Counted from the first letter of the stretch, positions 1-12,707 are shown. The stretch: 64,000 bases of DNA from Stenogyne calaminthoides (GCA_037126765.1 JBBCBC010000037.1:12832968-12896967), one strand, 5' to 3'. Notes: generated from the sequence alone by a model not told the origin. Numbers and translations: made by a program.

Positions 1-111
1 AGCGTTCTCGATAGTGTTATAGTCGGCGAAAGTGCTGCGCTTGAATAAACGGGCAGAAAAAGTGGCGGATTTTGTGGAGGCGCGTGCAAAAACTCTTAGC
101 CTGGAAGGCAT
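1..111 (-). CDS. 5' end of an unidentified gene (partial, runs off the left edge)
   Basis: Reading leftwards from an ATG at 111-109, 37 codons stay open to the window edge. The context before the ATG is a purine-rich, A-rich leader that ends CTCACTCACA, which looks like a plant 5' UTR. The peptide starts MPSRLRVFARAS and has no acidic residue in its first 28 positions but several Arg, Lys and Ser, which would suit an N-terminal organelle-targeting peptide; that reading is inference. I do not recognise the family. The plus strand is also open from 31, with a GTGAGT donor-like site at 113 and a T-rich stretch after it, so a plus-strand exon is a real alternative. Confidence 0.4.
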   Translation of the reverse strand, partial: MPSRLRVFARASTKSATFSARLFKRSTFADYNTIENA

Positions 112-683
112 TGTGAGTGAGGTCTCCTTTTTCTCTGTCTTGTTTCTTGATTTCTTGTTTTTTCTACCGTTTTCCCCTATTTGGGAATTAGGGGGTTCGT
201 AAAAAGGACGCGGCTATTCCAGCTGTTGGATTGTTGTTTTGTGTAGGTGTAATTAATTGGTTCGTTTCTTGATTGAGCCGTTGGATTGTTTCCTTATTTA
301 ATTAAGATAATTTGTTAACTTATTTATTCTCTTTCAAAAAAAAAAAAAAACTTATTTATTTAAAATAATCTCTCATCTCTCTCATGACTTCTTTGATGTA
401 TTTTTTCCTTATTTGGTTCAAATTTATTTATTTCCTAATTTATATTTATACTAAACAGTGGATTTGTTACTCTCTCGGTTGGATTGATGTTGTGCTTGTT
501 GATTATTCTAAAAATATTTTTATTTCCTTATTTCTTCGAGTTTATTTGTTTACTTATTTAATTCAAACTTCTTTCACATTCACAAATTATTTTATTATAG
601 TTTTGCAAACAAAAATAATAATTTGGTTCACCAAAATTTAACGATGAACTCAATAACACTTTATAGTAATAATATTTCATAAA
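112..683. other. AT-rich intergenic sequence
   Basis: T-rich sequence with a short A-run near 337-350. An open frame at 384-641 is rich in Phe, Ile and Tyr codons and looks like a by-product of base composition. I see no gene or recognisable repeat. Confidence 0.6.
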
Positions 684-899
684 ATGCCGGATCGAACTTT
701 TCGCGATTGATTTTTCTGCACATTTTTTTGAAATGAGTTTTGTATAAGTAATTGAAATGATAAAACGACTTTTAAGAAGGCCCCTTGTCTATCATACCCT
801 TCCTTAGAAGTTACTTTATCATTTTAATTACTAATACAAAACTCACTCAAAAAATCGTGTGTAAAAGTAACGGTGAAAATTGATCCGGGACGGAGGTAG
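684..899. mobile_element. Stowaway-like MITE, left tip eroded
   Basis: The two halves form a long imperfect inverted repeat around a centre near 785-800: the arm from 687 to 780 pairs with the arm from 800 to 893. The right tip reads GGGACGGAGGTAG followed by TA, the usual Stowaway (Tc1/mariner-type) terminus and target dinucleotide. The left tip lacks the matching CTACCTCCGTC, so the element has probably lost its end. Confidence 0.6.
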
Positions 900-1909
900 T
901 ATTAATTATGCACTAGTCGCATTTGTACCCGATGTGTTAATCTTAATAATAATAGTATGTTCTATCAAAACCATTATACAATATTACCCGTGTGTTAATC
1001 TTAATAATAATAATAGGATGTTCCATCAAATCATTGAACTTGGTTCGAAGTACACGTCAATTTTAACAAAAATATTTCTGTGAAATTTATTCATATTATA
1101 AAATCAATATTATTACACTTATTAATTGATATTGCTAAACTAATATCTATAACATTTAATGTTACGATCTCAATTTACAAGTGTAATGATATCAATTAAT
1201 AAATATTATAATTTATAAATATAACAGTATAAATTATATATTATGAATAAGTTTCACTTGATGTTGTATCATACTTAGTCCGTCGTAGCTTCCTTATCCA
1301 ATTGGTTTGGCGGTGTTTATAATTTGTGTTACCAAAGAAATTCAAGATTAATATATTTTTTCATATATATGAAGGGGACTAAATAACCTTACTATAACAA
1401 AAGGGCTGGACTTGTTTCCAAAAGAAAAATAACAAAAGGGTTGGATTGGAAAGATTGCCGCGTTATCTTATTTTGAGGGAAAATACAATTCTTGTTATGT
1501 ATTTATATAGACGCAGTCCCCATTTATCACTACAAATTACAACCTCTTAATTTATAAGATGTAAAACAACTTCACAACCCGCTAGAACCCCGAAACAGCC
1601 ATATATCCTTTAAAACCATCAAACACCTCGTCGAATATGATATTTGGTAAAATGAGCCAAATATTAGAAAAATAAGATTGACAGATTAAAAGTAGCTCAA
1701 ACTAGTACAACATACAGAATCAGCTACAGTTTTACACATACAACATAAGCATACAATACTAACCCACAACTCTGATAAATAATAATAACATTATTACTAT
1801 TATATTCTAATTAGGCAATAATATGAGAACAAATAGCACGAGAGTTGAGTAAGAGTTGGTGGTTTCAGATAAGAAAGGGCTTTTTTCCATTTTATGGTGG
1901 AAAGGGAAG
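900..1909. other. Intergenic AT-rich sequence, including the probable PNG1 3' flank
   Basis: Short AT-rich repeats (for example around 935-1015, where a stretch of TTAATCTTAATAATAATA is repeated) and no recognisable gene. The part just left of 1910 would contain the 3' UTR of the minus-strand PNG1 gene. Confidence 0.5.
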
Positions 1910-4900
1910 CTAACCTGTCCCTGCATAAAGATCAATACTACCTATTTGGAACCGCTTGCATCTCTTACTGCTACAAACCTAAACCTGCAGCAGCAGTATC
2001 ATAATTTACGATGATGATTCACTGAAAAAAGCATAAATCACTGCAATGCAAGTCTCTTGTGTGTAATTTTACCTGAAGGCATTCGCCAAGAATGATTGTG
2101 ATTTCACTGTAAATGTTTTTCGCTGGAACCGTTTCTCAAATTTCTGTCCGCTTTGCTTATCCAAAATCTGCCAACTGGAGCCACCATTCCCACTTCCTTC
2201 AACAATCCTACGAGTATTGACGGGACTCAGCACTCAACTTTCAAGCAACGATATACAAGATAATACAAAATATATAGTAGAACAGGAATGATGTACTAGT
2301 AAATTTACAACAACATACACTTGTTTACACTTAAAAGTTGGGAAAAAAAAATTCTTCAAAATACCATACCAGTCCATTGGATCTCTCTCTGGAGCATCAT
2401 TGGCTGACATTAGTTCATAAGTAACTAGCTCGTGCATCTGGTTATCAAGTACCTTATAAATAATCCAACAGCCTACAACACCAAACTCGATGTTACATGA
2501 TGTATATACGTTCGGGGGATGAAGTAAGCATGAATTTGACAATCTAATATTTGGGGTAATCAAGGATACACCATTTGATGCTTAGAAAACTGAAATCTAG
2601 GATAAAGTAGGGAGAGGAAGCCCTCTACAAAAACAACTAGTCTCCTATATTGTTTAGTTCAACAAAACAAAGTTTATGTGACGTCTTGGATGCATTACTT
2701 TGCTATCTATAACCTGAATTCTACGAAAACCACTAGTCTCCTATATTGTTTAGTTCAACAGAAAGGAATATATTCCTGAGTTTCATGAATTCTAGAAAGC
2801 TAACTTGTCATACAGAAATATTAATCAGCATTAAAAGAATAGCAAACTTTCAGTAGATAAACTCACTGTGGGATACGTGAAAATCCGCCTTCTTTCGAAT
2901 CACTGGTTAATTTTCAGGTATGTATAATGTGGTTAATTTTCACTTATGTATAACGTGGACATGTGGTTAATTTTGAAATGATGATAACATCAACGGAAAA
3001 GCAAGATTACATAAAGTATTAATTATCTTCATCATCCCTTATTTCAGCAGTTCATGTAAAAGACCTGCAAACACCTCTTCTTGTTTTTTTCGGGAAAAAC
3101 AAAATGGAAAATTTATTGCCAATAAATTCAAAGGACAACAGTTGGAGAACATAGATTTCATCAATCAAAACAGCTTCCAAGAGAAAATGCTTTGTTACCT
3201 GTTGCACCATTTGGTTCTTCCCACTTTGACAAGCGAGTTCCATCAAATGCAGATGTAGCCTGATTTATTCCAGTGATGATCGAATTTAAGCACGAGAAAG
3301 TCATATTGTTGTCAATACAAGTGTTCAAGAGAAATTCTACTCAGAAACTACAAGTTAAAAATGGATACTTACTATTAAAGGAAGCTCCTCACCACTTGCA
3401 AGCACAAAACCAGAACAAATTCTGTTTAACTTCAGAAGTAGCCATGAAAGAGACTCTTCCTTCAGCTTCTCACAGCCAGTTAAATTATTGACCAAATCAT
3501 CCAAAGCATGGAACACAACAGGCAGTGCCAAGGATGTTCTTACAGGCTCTGAAGCTATACATATATCAATAGCCAAATCAACCCCCGTCTCACACTTCAA
3601 TGAGAGGGCTTCAAACAATTGGCCAAATGAAGGGAGCACCCTACGGAACAATGAATTAGTTGATGCAGAAGCTATTGTAGTTCTCCTGGTTCTATAAGGG
3701 GAATTTTTCAGATTAACTAAAATACTTCTCAGCATCCCTATGACTTCTGTTGCTTTTGAAATATCAGATTTTTCCTCTGCTAATTGATAAACGATAGGAC
3801 GAAAGGCGTCATATATTTTTGTAACATGCTCATCCACACATTTGCGAACTGGACAAGAGGAGGAACTCAAAGAACAATGCTCATCAGAGCCAAATTCTGA
3901 TCTTGATATGCGCCAGTCCTTATCCCCACTTTGTCTTCCAGGAAGTGAGATTGAAGGGTCATCTCTGGAAAACAAACTCCTCTCGATTTCTTCTGCTTCA
4001 GTCTTGTCACGCTCATCAAGTTTTACAAGCGTTTCAGAGTCGAAGTTTTTACGTTGTTCTCTTGTTATATCAGAGATGATACTTCTCAGAGCAGGCCCAG
4101 TTGTTATGACTCGTCTAGATAAAACCTACATATAGAGAAGATTTCTGTATGTGTAAGTGGAAGAGGAATTCCCAGTACTGAAATTGAAGATAGCAGTACC
4201 TCAGGCCACTTTCTAGTGTAGCGTTTGGTGACATCATAAACTCCGTCTCTAGTTATAGCAATTACATAGTCTAATTTCTTGCCCCACCTTCCAACAAAAT
4301 ACAGGTTCAAAACGAGAAGATGTGATCAAAATATTTCATACTCCAAGATCAGGAAGATTTTTTTATTTTTTTTGGTCAGGCAAAGTAAGATTTTTTATTA
4401 ATTACATGGCTATAAGGGGTAGCCATCAAGAATCAACACACTATAGATTTGATTCGGAAGAAACAATTGTTGACTAAATTATTTAGTATTTACCCTTTCT
4501 CATATAGCAGTGGATTGTCGTAAATTCCTTCACAGGGATCTAGATGCATCCATCTGCATAATTTTTGTCCCAAGAACAGAACATTCAGATATTAAATAGT
4601 ATATGTAAAACTGTACAATTGGAGTTGCAGCTATTAGGCAAGCTTTACCTCCCCAACATGGTGAGAAGCACTCTGTCCAAACATGATCTGTGAAGTCCAA
4701 GATCTAGAAATAACAGGAAACACTTAGAATGGTATCCAACTCTATTGACAATTTCGAGATAAAGTAAAACTTTTTGATATAACAAAGAATGCTGGAAACT
4801 ATAACAACAAAGGTTCATTAAGTTACATTATAAAATACTAATGGTATCAAAATCTTCTTAAATAAGTCAACATTAGTGAATTCCTAAGATACTAGCTAGC

Positions 4901-7900
4901 AGGCATAATCACTGATTGAATATTTCGTGGGACACACCTTCATCTAGGAGCTAGCCTTATTCCTTTTATATCTTCTCTCTGATTCTAGGAAATAAGAGCC
5001 TTACTCTGTCAGTCTGTCCATATTCTGAGAACAATGGTTTATGATATAGTCTTTCATTTCATATTAAGGCCAAACTAATAGAAAAGTTCTCCGAGAAACT
5101 TCTCCATAACAGTTTTGATGGAATTGCAACAGGTTTTTAACATGGATCCTACTCCATTTTCCTTTCCCTCTTCAGGTTTGTTCCCTTTCTTTCTTGACTG
5201 AAATTATGGACAGTAGATTTATAGCAGAATTCCCACCCCCTCCAGCTAAGAATTTCCATGTTGGATAAACAATTAACTAACATCTCTTATCTAAATTATA
5301 TAGCATGACCTTATTAAGAAGTCAGTAAATATATATAAGTGCCTCAGAAAAGAATAATATCCAAGAGTAAAAGGGTTCCCTAGAAGAGAACTTACCAACC
5401 GAGATTCGTAGCCAAAAGCTCGACAATATAATGTGAAGCAATTAGCCCACTCCCCACAGCGTCCCTTTCTTGTTTGGAGAAGCTGAACAGAAATATCTAT
5501 CATGAATTCAATATTAAAAACCTTCTCAGCTTCATGAAATATCATACCTTCAGTGGGTCATTGTATCTTGGGAAGCGGGTTATACTTGAGCATGATTTGC
5601 AGCTGCAGAAGTTGAAAAGGAAGCCAAAATAAGTGTAGTTTAGTTCAATAGCGAAGGTTATTTCTTTCCATGTATGTGTGTGAGAGAGACAGAGGGGAAG
5701 GGGTAAGAGAGAGAGAGAGAGAGAGAGAGGTTAAATAAATTAAAGAACAGTAACAGTAACATCACAATTAAGATACAAACAGCTATAATATACAATTGAG
5801 ATATACCGGTAAAGTTCTACATGAGACGCTCCATAAAGTGATTCCGAGGGATTTGGAACTCCCATCCCCTGGTTCATAGTATCATTATTGCAAATGTCAC
5901 AAGAAGGTGCATTTACCCACCTAGAGCAACAAACATAAAACGTCCACAGTTTTAAATATCAGTTACCAGAGCTAAGATGTTGTTGAAAGTACATTAAACA
6001 TACAAAGAAATAAACATAACAATCTGGAAAAGGACAAATAAGATAGCATGCAGTATTCTAAAATGAATATTGGCTTTAAAGAAATTTGACAGCAAACAAC
6101 CTACATTTATAGGTACAATCTGGACATACTTATAGTAAAAAATGGAGATCAAAGTCTGCACAAAGGCACTGAATGCTTTTCTCATATTATTATCACCAAA
6201 ACAAACCCAATTTCCCAGGTAGCAAACAAGGAGCCTTTTACCTGTTTATTTATTTTCATAAACATCTTTAAACAGCGAACCCTATGATACATATGATAGA
6301 AAAGACATCATCTCAAACAAAAGTAGAACTTTAACCAAAAAATTTCAAGTATCATCTTTCTCAATTAGGTGGCCATTTTCAAACAGCAGCCAACCATTGC
6401 TGAGTTGCCTTAAAAAGTAAATACTGAATTGTATGTTATGGTTATATATGTTAACTGCTGAATTGTTCCATTATGTAAGGGAATTTTGATGCAAAAGATG
6501 AATCCTCCTGTTTTCTAAAGACCTATCAATGTCATACGATTACTATATACTGCAAGTGAAAGCACGCTGGAAAACACCACAATGTTATGTAGCAAGGTTT
6601 AATAAGCACCATTCATGAATAGTAAACAGCCGGTGTGTTTAAACTTTAGACCTGAAAGACTGCTTAAACCAGAAAAGCAACTGCAACAGGAAGGCATGAT
6701 CAAGTTCATCTTTTGCTGGTTTGAAATTTCCCTCCTAAATCAAAGTGGATCACTATGAGAAATGATTTGTATCAACAGAACCAGTCAGAAGAAACAGATA
6801 TACTCAGTCCTTGGTAACTATGTCAACAAAAAATATATCTGTTAATTTTTAGAATTCTTTATCTTCATCATAGTTTAACACCTAACCATTAGACATGATA
6901 GTGCATTAGACAAAAATAAAAATAAAAAAGAACACATAATCAAGTAGTACCATTGAACTTTCACCCATATTTTATGTGTAAAACCACCTAGTCCTGTAAA
7001 CAAAACCTCCATAGTTATAACCCTGTGGGAAACTGTCATTTCCTATGTCATGATTAATAGGAGTAAAAGAAAACGAAATTCTTGCGCCCTCCCCTTGCCA
7101 ATCAGTACCATTACACTTTATTCTAAGGTGATATATGTTTAATAGCTCTGAGAAATGATAGATAACCAACCTCCACATTTAGCTGTATTGAAAAACCATG
7201 ATCCTTGTTGAGTTAAAGGAAAGTATTTCAAACATGTATATTATGCAATATGACTACAGTTCTTTTGGGATGATTTCATCAAATTTTTTAACTTATTTTC
7301 TCATATCAATCAGAAATCCTGTCGAAAAAATTAAGTACAAAATGAACACTGCCTACAAGTGGGAGAAAAAAAAATCGTTATTTTTTTTTTCCTTTTTTCT
7401 TGGTAAATACAGACATATGGTGGAAGTCAGGAGACTTTACCCTAGCCAATGCAAGTAATGCCTTTTCCTCTAGCTTGTCCACAGGAACTGTCGCTCGAGC
7501 TGCCTCTTGTCGGCGCGGTTCTTCATACTGTGCCACAATCATGTCCACACAAATACTCATTTTCCTCAAGAACATTAAAAAATTAATAAGACTATTTAAT
7601 AACTATCTCAATCAATTGTGCAAGTACTTTAAGTTCAAGCCCTGCATCTGGGACAGTAGAGTACAAAGAAAGATATCTATTCGTCCTATTTCAAAGCAAT
7701 CTAAAACATAAACAAGAATCTTTAAGCAAAATGAAGAACTAAATTCAAATTTTAAACAATGATTACCATTAAAACTTGATCAACATAAGGCCGAATTCTC
7801 TGCTCAACTTGCTCTCTATTTTCATTAGTTACGAACCGTTGCATCACTAATGCATCTTCTTCTGCCTAAATAAAGGAACAATATCCTTGATAGCTTTTCA

Positions 7901-9373
7901 ACAGAAACAATAAAGGAAACAACTTCATATATTTATTCACCTTAGAGAATTTGATTTCAATATATAGATTGTATGAAGAAATAATTTGTGTCTGACTTCT
8001 TGCCCCAACACAATGGAAGTCATAGAAAATCCCCCTCTAATAATTGAAATAATAACAGTACAAGCAATTGATTTTTTCGCTTTTTCTAAATCCAATCCTA
8101 ATACATTTCACTTTCTTTTAGTGCCACATGCGCAACATTGGGATAGAACTTACAGTCAAATTTATCATTAAAATAAATCAATTAGCGAATAAGATTTTAT
8201 TTGCCCTACTCCCTAAATGATAAAATAAAACAAATTTACATCAATGAAATAAAAACACAAACAAAAAGATCTTATAAGAATTAAATAAGTGACTCTGTCC
8301 ATTGTTTACATTTTAACCAAAGATTTCCCAGCTACCAAAAGTTCTGCATTACAAAGAAAATTACTGAAAACAGTGGAAAGGCAACACTAAACATTAAACA
8401 ATCGAGATTTCCTGCTTATTTCAAAATTAAGGAGGTAAACCACCGTCAGCGAAGGCTTACTTCAACTACATTTACAGGAGTCAGCACTTTATTCTAAATA
8501 GGATATAACTAGATGACAAAGCAAATAAACAGACAATAATACAAAAAAACATAAAAAAAGAGCAGCATAAAGTTAATAGACAACACCTGCAGCATTCGAG
8601 CCAATTCCTCGTCAGACATGAAATCAGCTGAAGATTGCTCCACTTGTTTCAGTTTTTCATCCTCGCCGATTGAGACCAACCGTAACTTATTAGTGACCGA
8701 CTGAAGATCAGAATCATCCAATACCGTACCATCACTTCCCAATATCTAAACTTACACAAGAGAAAATTTCAATCATTAAAATCATACTCTTGATTACAAA
8801 AACTACGGATGCAAATAATGTGGAGCTCAATTGCTAATAGAAACGAAATCATAGTGATAGTTTATCATATTTTAGAGCCTAGGAAATATGACACTGATTG
8901 GTTTGCAGGACCAAACAGTGTGTAGCAGACCTGTAAAATAAATGTCCTTGAAATTACCAAATTATAGATATGAATGTACGAACTTGTTCATCAATCAAGT
9001 AAAATCAACATATAAACTGATATGAACATTACCAGATGTTGAAAGCAACTTACAAACGCTTAATACATACAAAATTACTCCAATTCATTGATCCAAAAGA
9101 ACAGAATGGGCAACAGACAGATCATCAAGCGAAATTAAAAACGACGAGACCTTTTGTTCATCGGGAGGCACGGAGGTGAGAGAGAAAATCTGGAACTTGA
9201 GCACCTGAAACGCAATCAAACAAAGATCGAACAATCGGTTGAGAATGATAAATTTCGAGAGGAGATAGAAAAGGGGAGAGACAATTGAAGAGAACTTCGA
9301 AGCCATCGTCGGTGTCGTAGTCGAGGTCGAACGAAGAGCCGCCATGTTCAACATCGAATTTTCTAGCCACCAT
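1910..9373 (-). CDS. PNG1: Peptide:N-glycanase (PNGase), 17 exons, with two apparent 1-base deletions
   Basis: Cytosolic enzyme that removes N-glycans from misfolded glycoproteins during ER-associated degradation. Exons (high to low): 9296-9373, 9151-9204, 8587-8745, 7767-7865, 7441-7527, 6652-6734, 5807-5920, 5548-5602, 5396-5482, 4649-4703, 4494-4553, 4200-4287, 3373-4125, 3199-3259, 2370-2472, 2073-2207, 1910-1984, all with GT/AG borders and matching phase. The start MVARKFDVEH matches plant PNG1. Zinc-type CDIC and CKSC pairs lie at about residues 194-197 and 226-229. The transglutaminase-fold triad is Cys252 (RCGEW), His279 (TDHVW) and Asp296 (HLDPC), with spacing 27 and 17 as in yeast Png1. 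Full length would be about 715 residues, close to Arabidopsis. Exon 10 (55 bases, 56 expected) and exon 17 each need one added base to keep frame; as written, translation stops just before Asp296. See findings. Confidence 0.92.
2625..2762. repeat. Short direct repeat in a PNG1 intron
   Basis: A segment of about 42 bases at 2625-2666, containing CTAGTCTCCTATATTG, recurs nearly unchanged at 2721-2762. Both copies lie in the intron between exons 2370-2472 and 3199-3259. No role is evident. Confidence 0.7.
5709..5728. repeat. GA microsatellite in a PNG1 intron
   Basis: About ten GA dinucleotides in the intron between exons 5807-5920 and 5548-5602. A simple repeat. Confidence 0.9.
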
Positions 9374-9616
9374 CTTTTCCGATTCTTTTCTTCGTCTCTG
9401 CTTCTACTCTCCGATAAAGGTGTCCGTACAGTTATGGCCGACGACCAAGACCCTTCACGCTATAGTCAACTGTCACGGGAAAGACCGACTTCTAAAGTGC
9501 AATTTCAATATCGCAAAATTGGATAATCTATATAGATATTAAATGGGCTGGGCCAACTGGCCATTGATTTATTTAGTTGTCAAACGGGCTGGGCTACCTG
9601 GCAATGGTTTATATAG

Positions 9617-10175
9617 GGCACAGATTATTAGCACCCCCTTTTTAGGAAATGCACCCCCAGATTAGTTCACCACTCATTTTCCTTATTCTAAAAATTCGGT
9701 GATAATTTTCGTAATTATACATAAAATTTGGCAAAATATTTATGAAACTTTTTAATATTTTTGAGAAAGTTTGCTGATATTTCTCTTACAGTAGGGTCCT
9801 GAAATATTTTGAAAATAATTTTCGAAAAAGCATATATATTTCGAAAATATTTACCGAAATTTTATAGTATCTTCGAAACTTTAAGCCGAAATTTGATTAT
9901 AGTAGGTTACTTAAAAAATTCGGTGACAATTTTTGAAATTATACATAAATTTCGGCAAAATATTTATGAAACTTTTTAATATTTTCGAAAAAGTTTGCTG
10001 ATATTTCTTTATAGTAGGTTCCTGAAATATTTCGGAAATAATTTTTGAAAATACATATATATTTTGAAAACTTGTTTCGAAATTATGTAATATTTTCGAA
10101 ACTTTCAGTCGGGTGTATGTAATTAATTGTAAAAGGGGGTGCATTTCCTAAAAAGGGGTGCTAATAACCGTGGCC
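9617..10175. mobile_element. Mutator-like MITE with 9-bp target duplication
   Basis: The 559-bp element is flanked by perfect TTTATATAG repeats at 9608-9616 and 10176-10184. The ends are inverted repeats of roughly 38 bp (left GGCACAGATTATTAGCACCC, right the complement with two mismatches). A 9-bp duplication with GG-starting termini is the hallmark of the Mutator superfamily. Inside, a block of about 110 bp near 9685-9795 is repeated at about 9912-10022. No transposase coding is present, so the element is non-autonomous. Confidence 0.85.
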
Positions 10176-10225
10176 TTTATATAGTTATCAAATGGGCTGG
10201 GCTAGCTGGAAATGGTTATTTATAT

Positions 10226-10898
10226 GGGTCCGGTTATTCACACACAACGTTAGTAGATACACCTATCTATTACTCCACCCACTCATTTTTTAGTATACAG
10301 ATTTCTTCACACCCCCAAACTATCATTTTTGCCCCTCTACAAAAACCTATCTTCTTCTTCCTTCAGCCTCCCCGCCGGTCGCTTTGCCCACGCCGCACGT
10401 CACCGTCCCTCGCCTCCCGCGCCGCCTGCGTTGCTCACGCCTCCTCCCGTGCTGCCCGCCCCGCACGTCACCATCGTGGCCTCCCGCGCCGCCTGTGCTG
10501 CCCACGTTGCCTCGCCCGCTGTCCATGCAGCATCTGGTTTTAATCTTCATATTTATTTAGATTGAATTTCAGATTTGATTTAGTGTCCAGATTTGTTCTA
10601 ATCTTCTGATTTTTCAGATTTTTATATTTGTTCAAGATTGATTACAGATTCGTTAATTTTCAGATTTGTTCAGATTGGATAAACAATTTGATTTCTTTAA
10701 TTATCAAATTTGATGCGGCGACAAAAGATCGGTTGTGGTCGGCAAGAGGTGTAGATGTGGCCTGTGGGTGTATAACTAAGGTTGGTTTTGAGTAAATTTA
10801 CATTAAAGGGTAATACAGTATTTTTACAATTACATTAAAATTAATAAAATATAAATTGGGTGTATCTATTAATGTTGGGGGTGTTAATAACCGAACCC
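10226..10898. mobile_element. Second Mutator-like element, with a GC-rich internal block
   Basis: The 673-bp element is flanked by perfect TATTTATAT repeats at 10217-10225 and 10899-10907. The termini are GGGTCCGGTTATTCACAC and the complement of GTGTTAATAACCGAACCC. Positions 10365-10535 are strongly GC-rich (Pro/Ala-rich in one plus frame), unlike the AT-rich rest of the element, which suggests captured host sequence as in Pack-MULEs. I found no transposase and cannot name the source of the GC block. Confidence 0.85.
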
Positions 10899-11659
10899 TA
10901 TTTATATAGTCGTTAAACGGGCTGGGCCAGCTGGCAATGAATAGTTGTCAAATTGGCTGGGCTAGCTGGCAATGATGTAAATAGTTGTCAAATGGCCTGG
11001 GCTAGCTGGCCATAATTGAAATTGGGCCTGGCACATTAAAAAGGAGATGAGTTAGCCCAAGTTGTCAACCCAGACTCTGGCATCACATAACCAAATCCAA
11101 ATATCCCCTTACATCTACTAGTTTTTTGTCGGCCCGTGCGTTGCACGGAAGTCATTGATATTGCTATATTTTATTAACTTATTGTTGTTTATTTTTAATA
11201 TCATTTCAAGTTATAGATTATAAATAATCTTTTAAATATTAATTGGTAATTTAATCATGAAAAAATATTTTTTTTTACTAAAATATATATTAGTTAAAAT
11301 AAATTTTAATAATTATTGCAGTTCCCGAAATTTCAACTGCAGAAGATCTAATAATTAGAGCTTTCGTTTACAACTTGACAATTTGGTTTTAAAAACGGCA
11401 CTTACTATCCATAAGTAATTCTTATTCTCTAACACTTAATATAAAAAAATAGATACAGTATATTAAACATTAATTAATAAACATACATATAGCAGTAATT
11501 ATATTTTTAAAAAATATATAAAAATAAAATAACAACAACCATTTATAAAAAAATAACATTCACCCTTTCAAATAAAAACAATGTAAATAAACAAAAAAAT
11601 AAAATAAAAAATCATAATATAATTCCAAAAATCTAAACATTTCGAAACACTTCTTGAAG

Positions 11660-12707
11660 TACATCATTCTTTGTTGTATTATGTTCAAAACTATCATTAT
11701 TGCACAACATAATCCTCAAATCATGTTGACTGGTAACCCTCGAAACTACGATATAAAGCTGGTCATAGCTAATAGAGGTGGCAAATCAGGCAGCCCGACC
11801 AGGCCCAGCCCATCGAACCAAGTCATGTTCATGGGCTGGGTCGGACCAGCCCATCTTTTGATCGGGCCTACAGAAATGGTGCACAGCCCAATATGGGCTC
11901 ACCGGACCATGGGCCAACCCGGCCCATGATTTTTTTTATTTTTTTTAATTACTTCATCTACTTTATAATTTTTTCATTATTAGCAGCATCTACTAATATA
12001 TCAAATAGAATAAAAAAATAATAATTCCTAACATAATTTATTAAATAAAATTAAAGGTCATGATCGACATCAGTTCATCATAAACTTCACAATGCGTGCC
12101 TTAATTTTTCGGGTTTCTCATGAACAATAATTATATTATGTTACTTCTGTATATTATGTGGTGTTTAGTTTACAAAAATTGGGTTGGGCCTGGGTGTGTT
12201 TATTTTACAAACAAAGGTCCATTGTCATTAGTATTAATTATCAATATTAAATAATTATAGTAATTAAATAATTAATACAGTAATAAAAAAATAAAATAAA
12301 AAATTGGTCGGGCCAGCTGGGCGGCCCGTGGCCCATCGAGCCAAGGCCAAATGGGTCAGGCCAAATAGGATTGACTTTTTTTGGGTCCTCTAATTTTTTA
12401 GCACAACCCATCCTTAGCCTCTGGTTGGCAGGACCGACCCGAAATTGTCGACTCTAAATTGGCTGAACACCGGCTTCTTAAGAAATACTCCAACATGGGA
12501 AAAAGATTGTCCTTGACTTTTATTTATAGACATAACATACGAAACAATCAAAGAAAACTGTATGCGTGTAAACTTGAAAGGTAACCTAGGATCATAAGGA
12601 GTCAGTGACAATCTAAGTATCAATGTTAGTTCACCAGCGTTGTTACCAGTAAAAAATTTAACTTCGATTACTCTATCACTCAACCTAGTGATCACCAACC
12701 TACACAT
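11660..12707 (-). pseudogene. Helitron helicase C-terminal remnant, split by a MITE
   Basis: At 12414-12707 the minus frame contains SINKSQGQSFSHVGVFLKKP, the conserved end of Pif1-type Helitron helicases. The next conserved stretch, LYIVVSRVTSQHDLRI, is found at about 11680-11755, and the two are separated only by the element at 11773-12456. Most of the helicase before this point is missing, because the Rep remnant starts about 70 bases upstream. Non-functional. Confidence 0.85.
11773..12456. mobile_element. hAT-type MITE nested in the Helitron helicase
   Basis: The ends read TAGAGGTGGCAAATC and GACTCTA. The interior is rich in GGGCTGGG/GGCCCA words. The flanks ATAGCTAA (left) and TTGGCTGA (right) match at 5 of 8 positions, consistent with an old 8-bp hAT target duplication. 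The insertion separates helicase residues that are adjacent in intact Helitrons, so the target site is independently established. Confidence 0.65.

Larger units (their letters stand above)
9533..11030. repeat. Minisatellite of about 40-bp units, interrupted by two inserted elements
   Basis: Six units built on GGGCTGGGCTAGCTGGCAAT preceded by AGTTGTCAAA occur at 9533-9616 (two units), 10185-10216 (one), and 10908-11030 (three). Two DNA transposons occupy the gaps at 9617-10175 and 10226-10898. Removing them leaves one continuous array. The array lies upstream of PNG1, about 160 bases beyond its start codon. Confidence 0.85.

Noticed and set aside
31..112. Possible plus-strand exon with a GTGAGT donor at 113
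   Set aside because: The minus-strand reading has a good start codon, leader-like upstream sequence and stays open to the edge; the plus reading has no start and a stop just upstream. It is kept only as an alternative.
384..641. Plus-strand open frame of 85 codons
   Set aside because: Extreme Phe/Ile/Tyr content from T-rich DNA; no domain, no splice context.
10139..10565. Open frames in the GC-rich block as a host gene
   Set aside because: They lie wholly inside a Mutator-like element and consist of Ala/Pro/Arg runs in several frames at once, as expected of GC-rich non-coding DNA.
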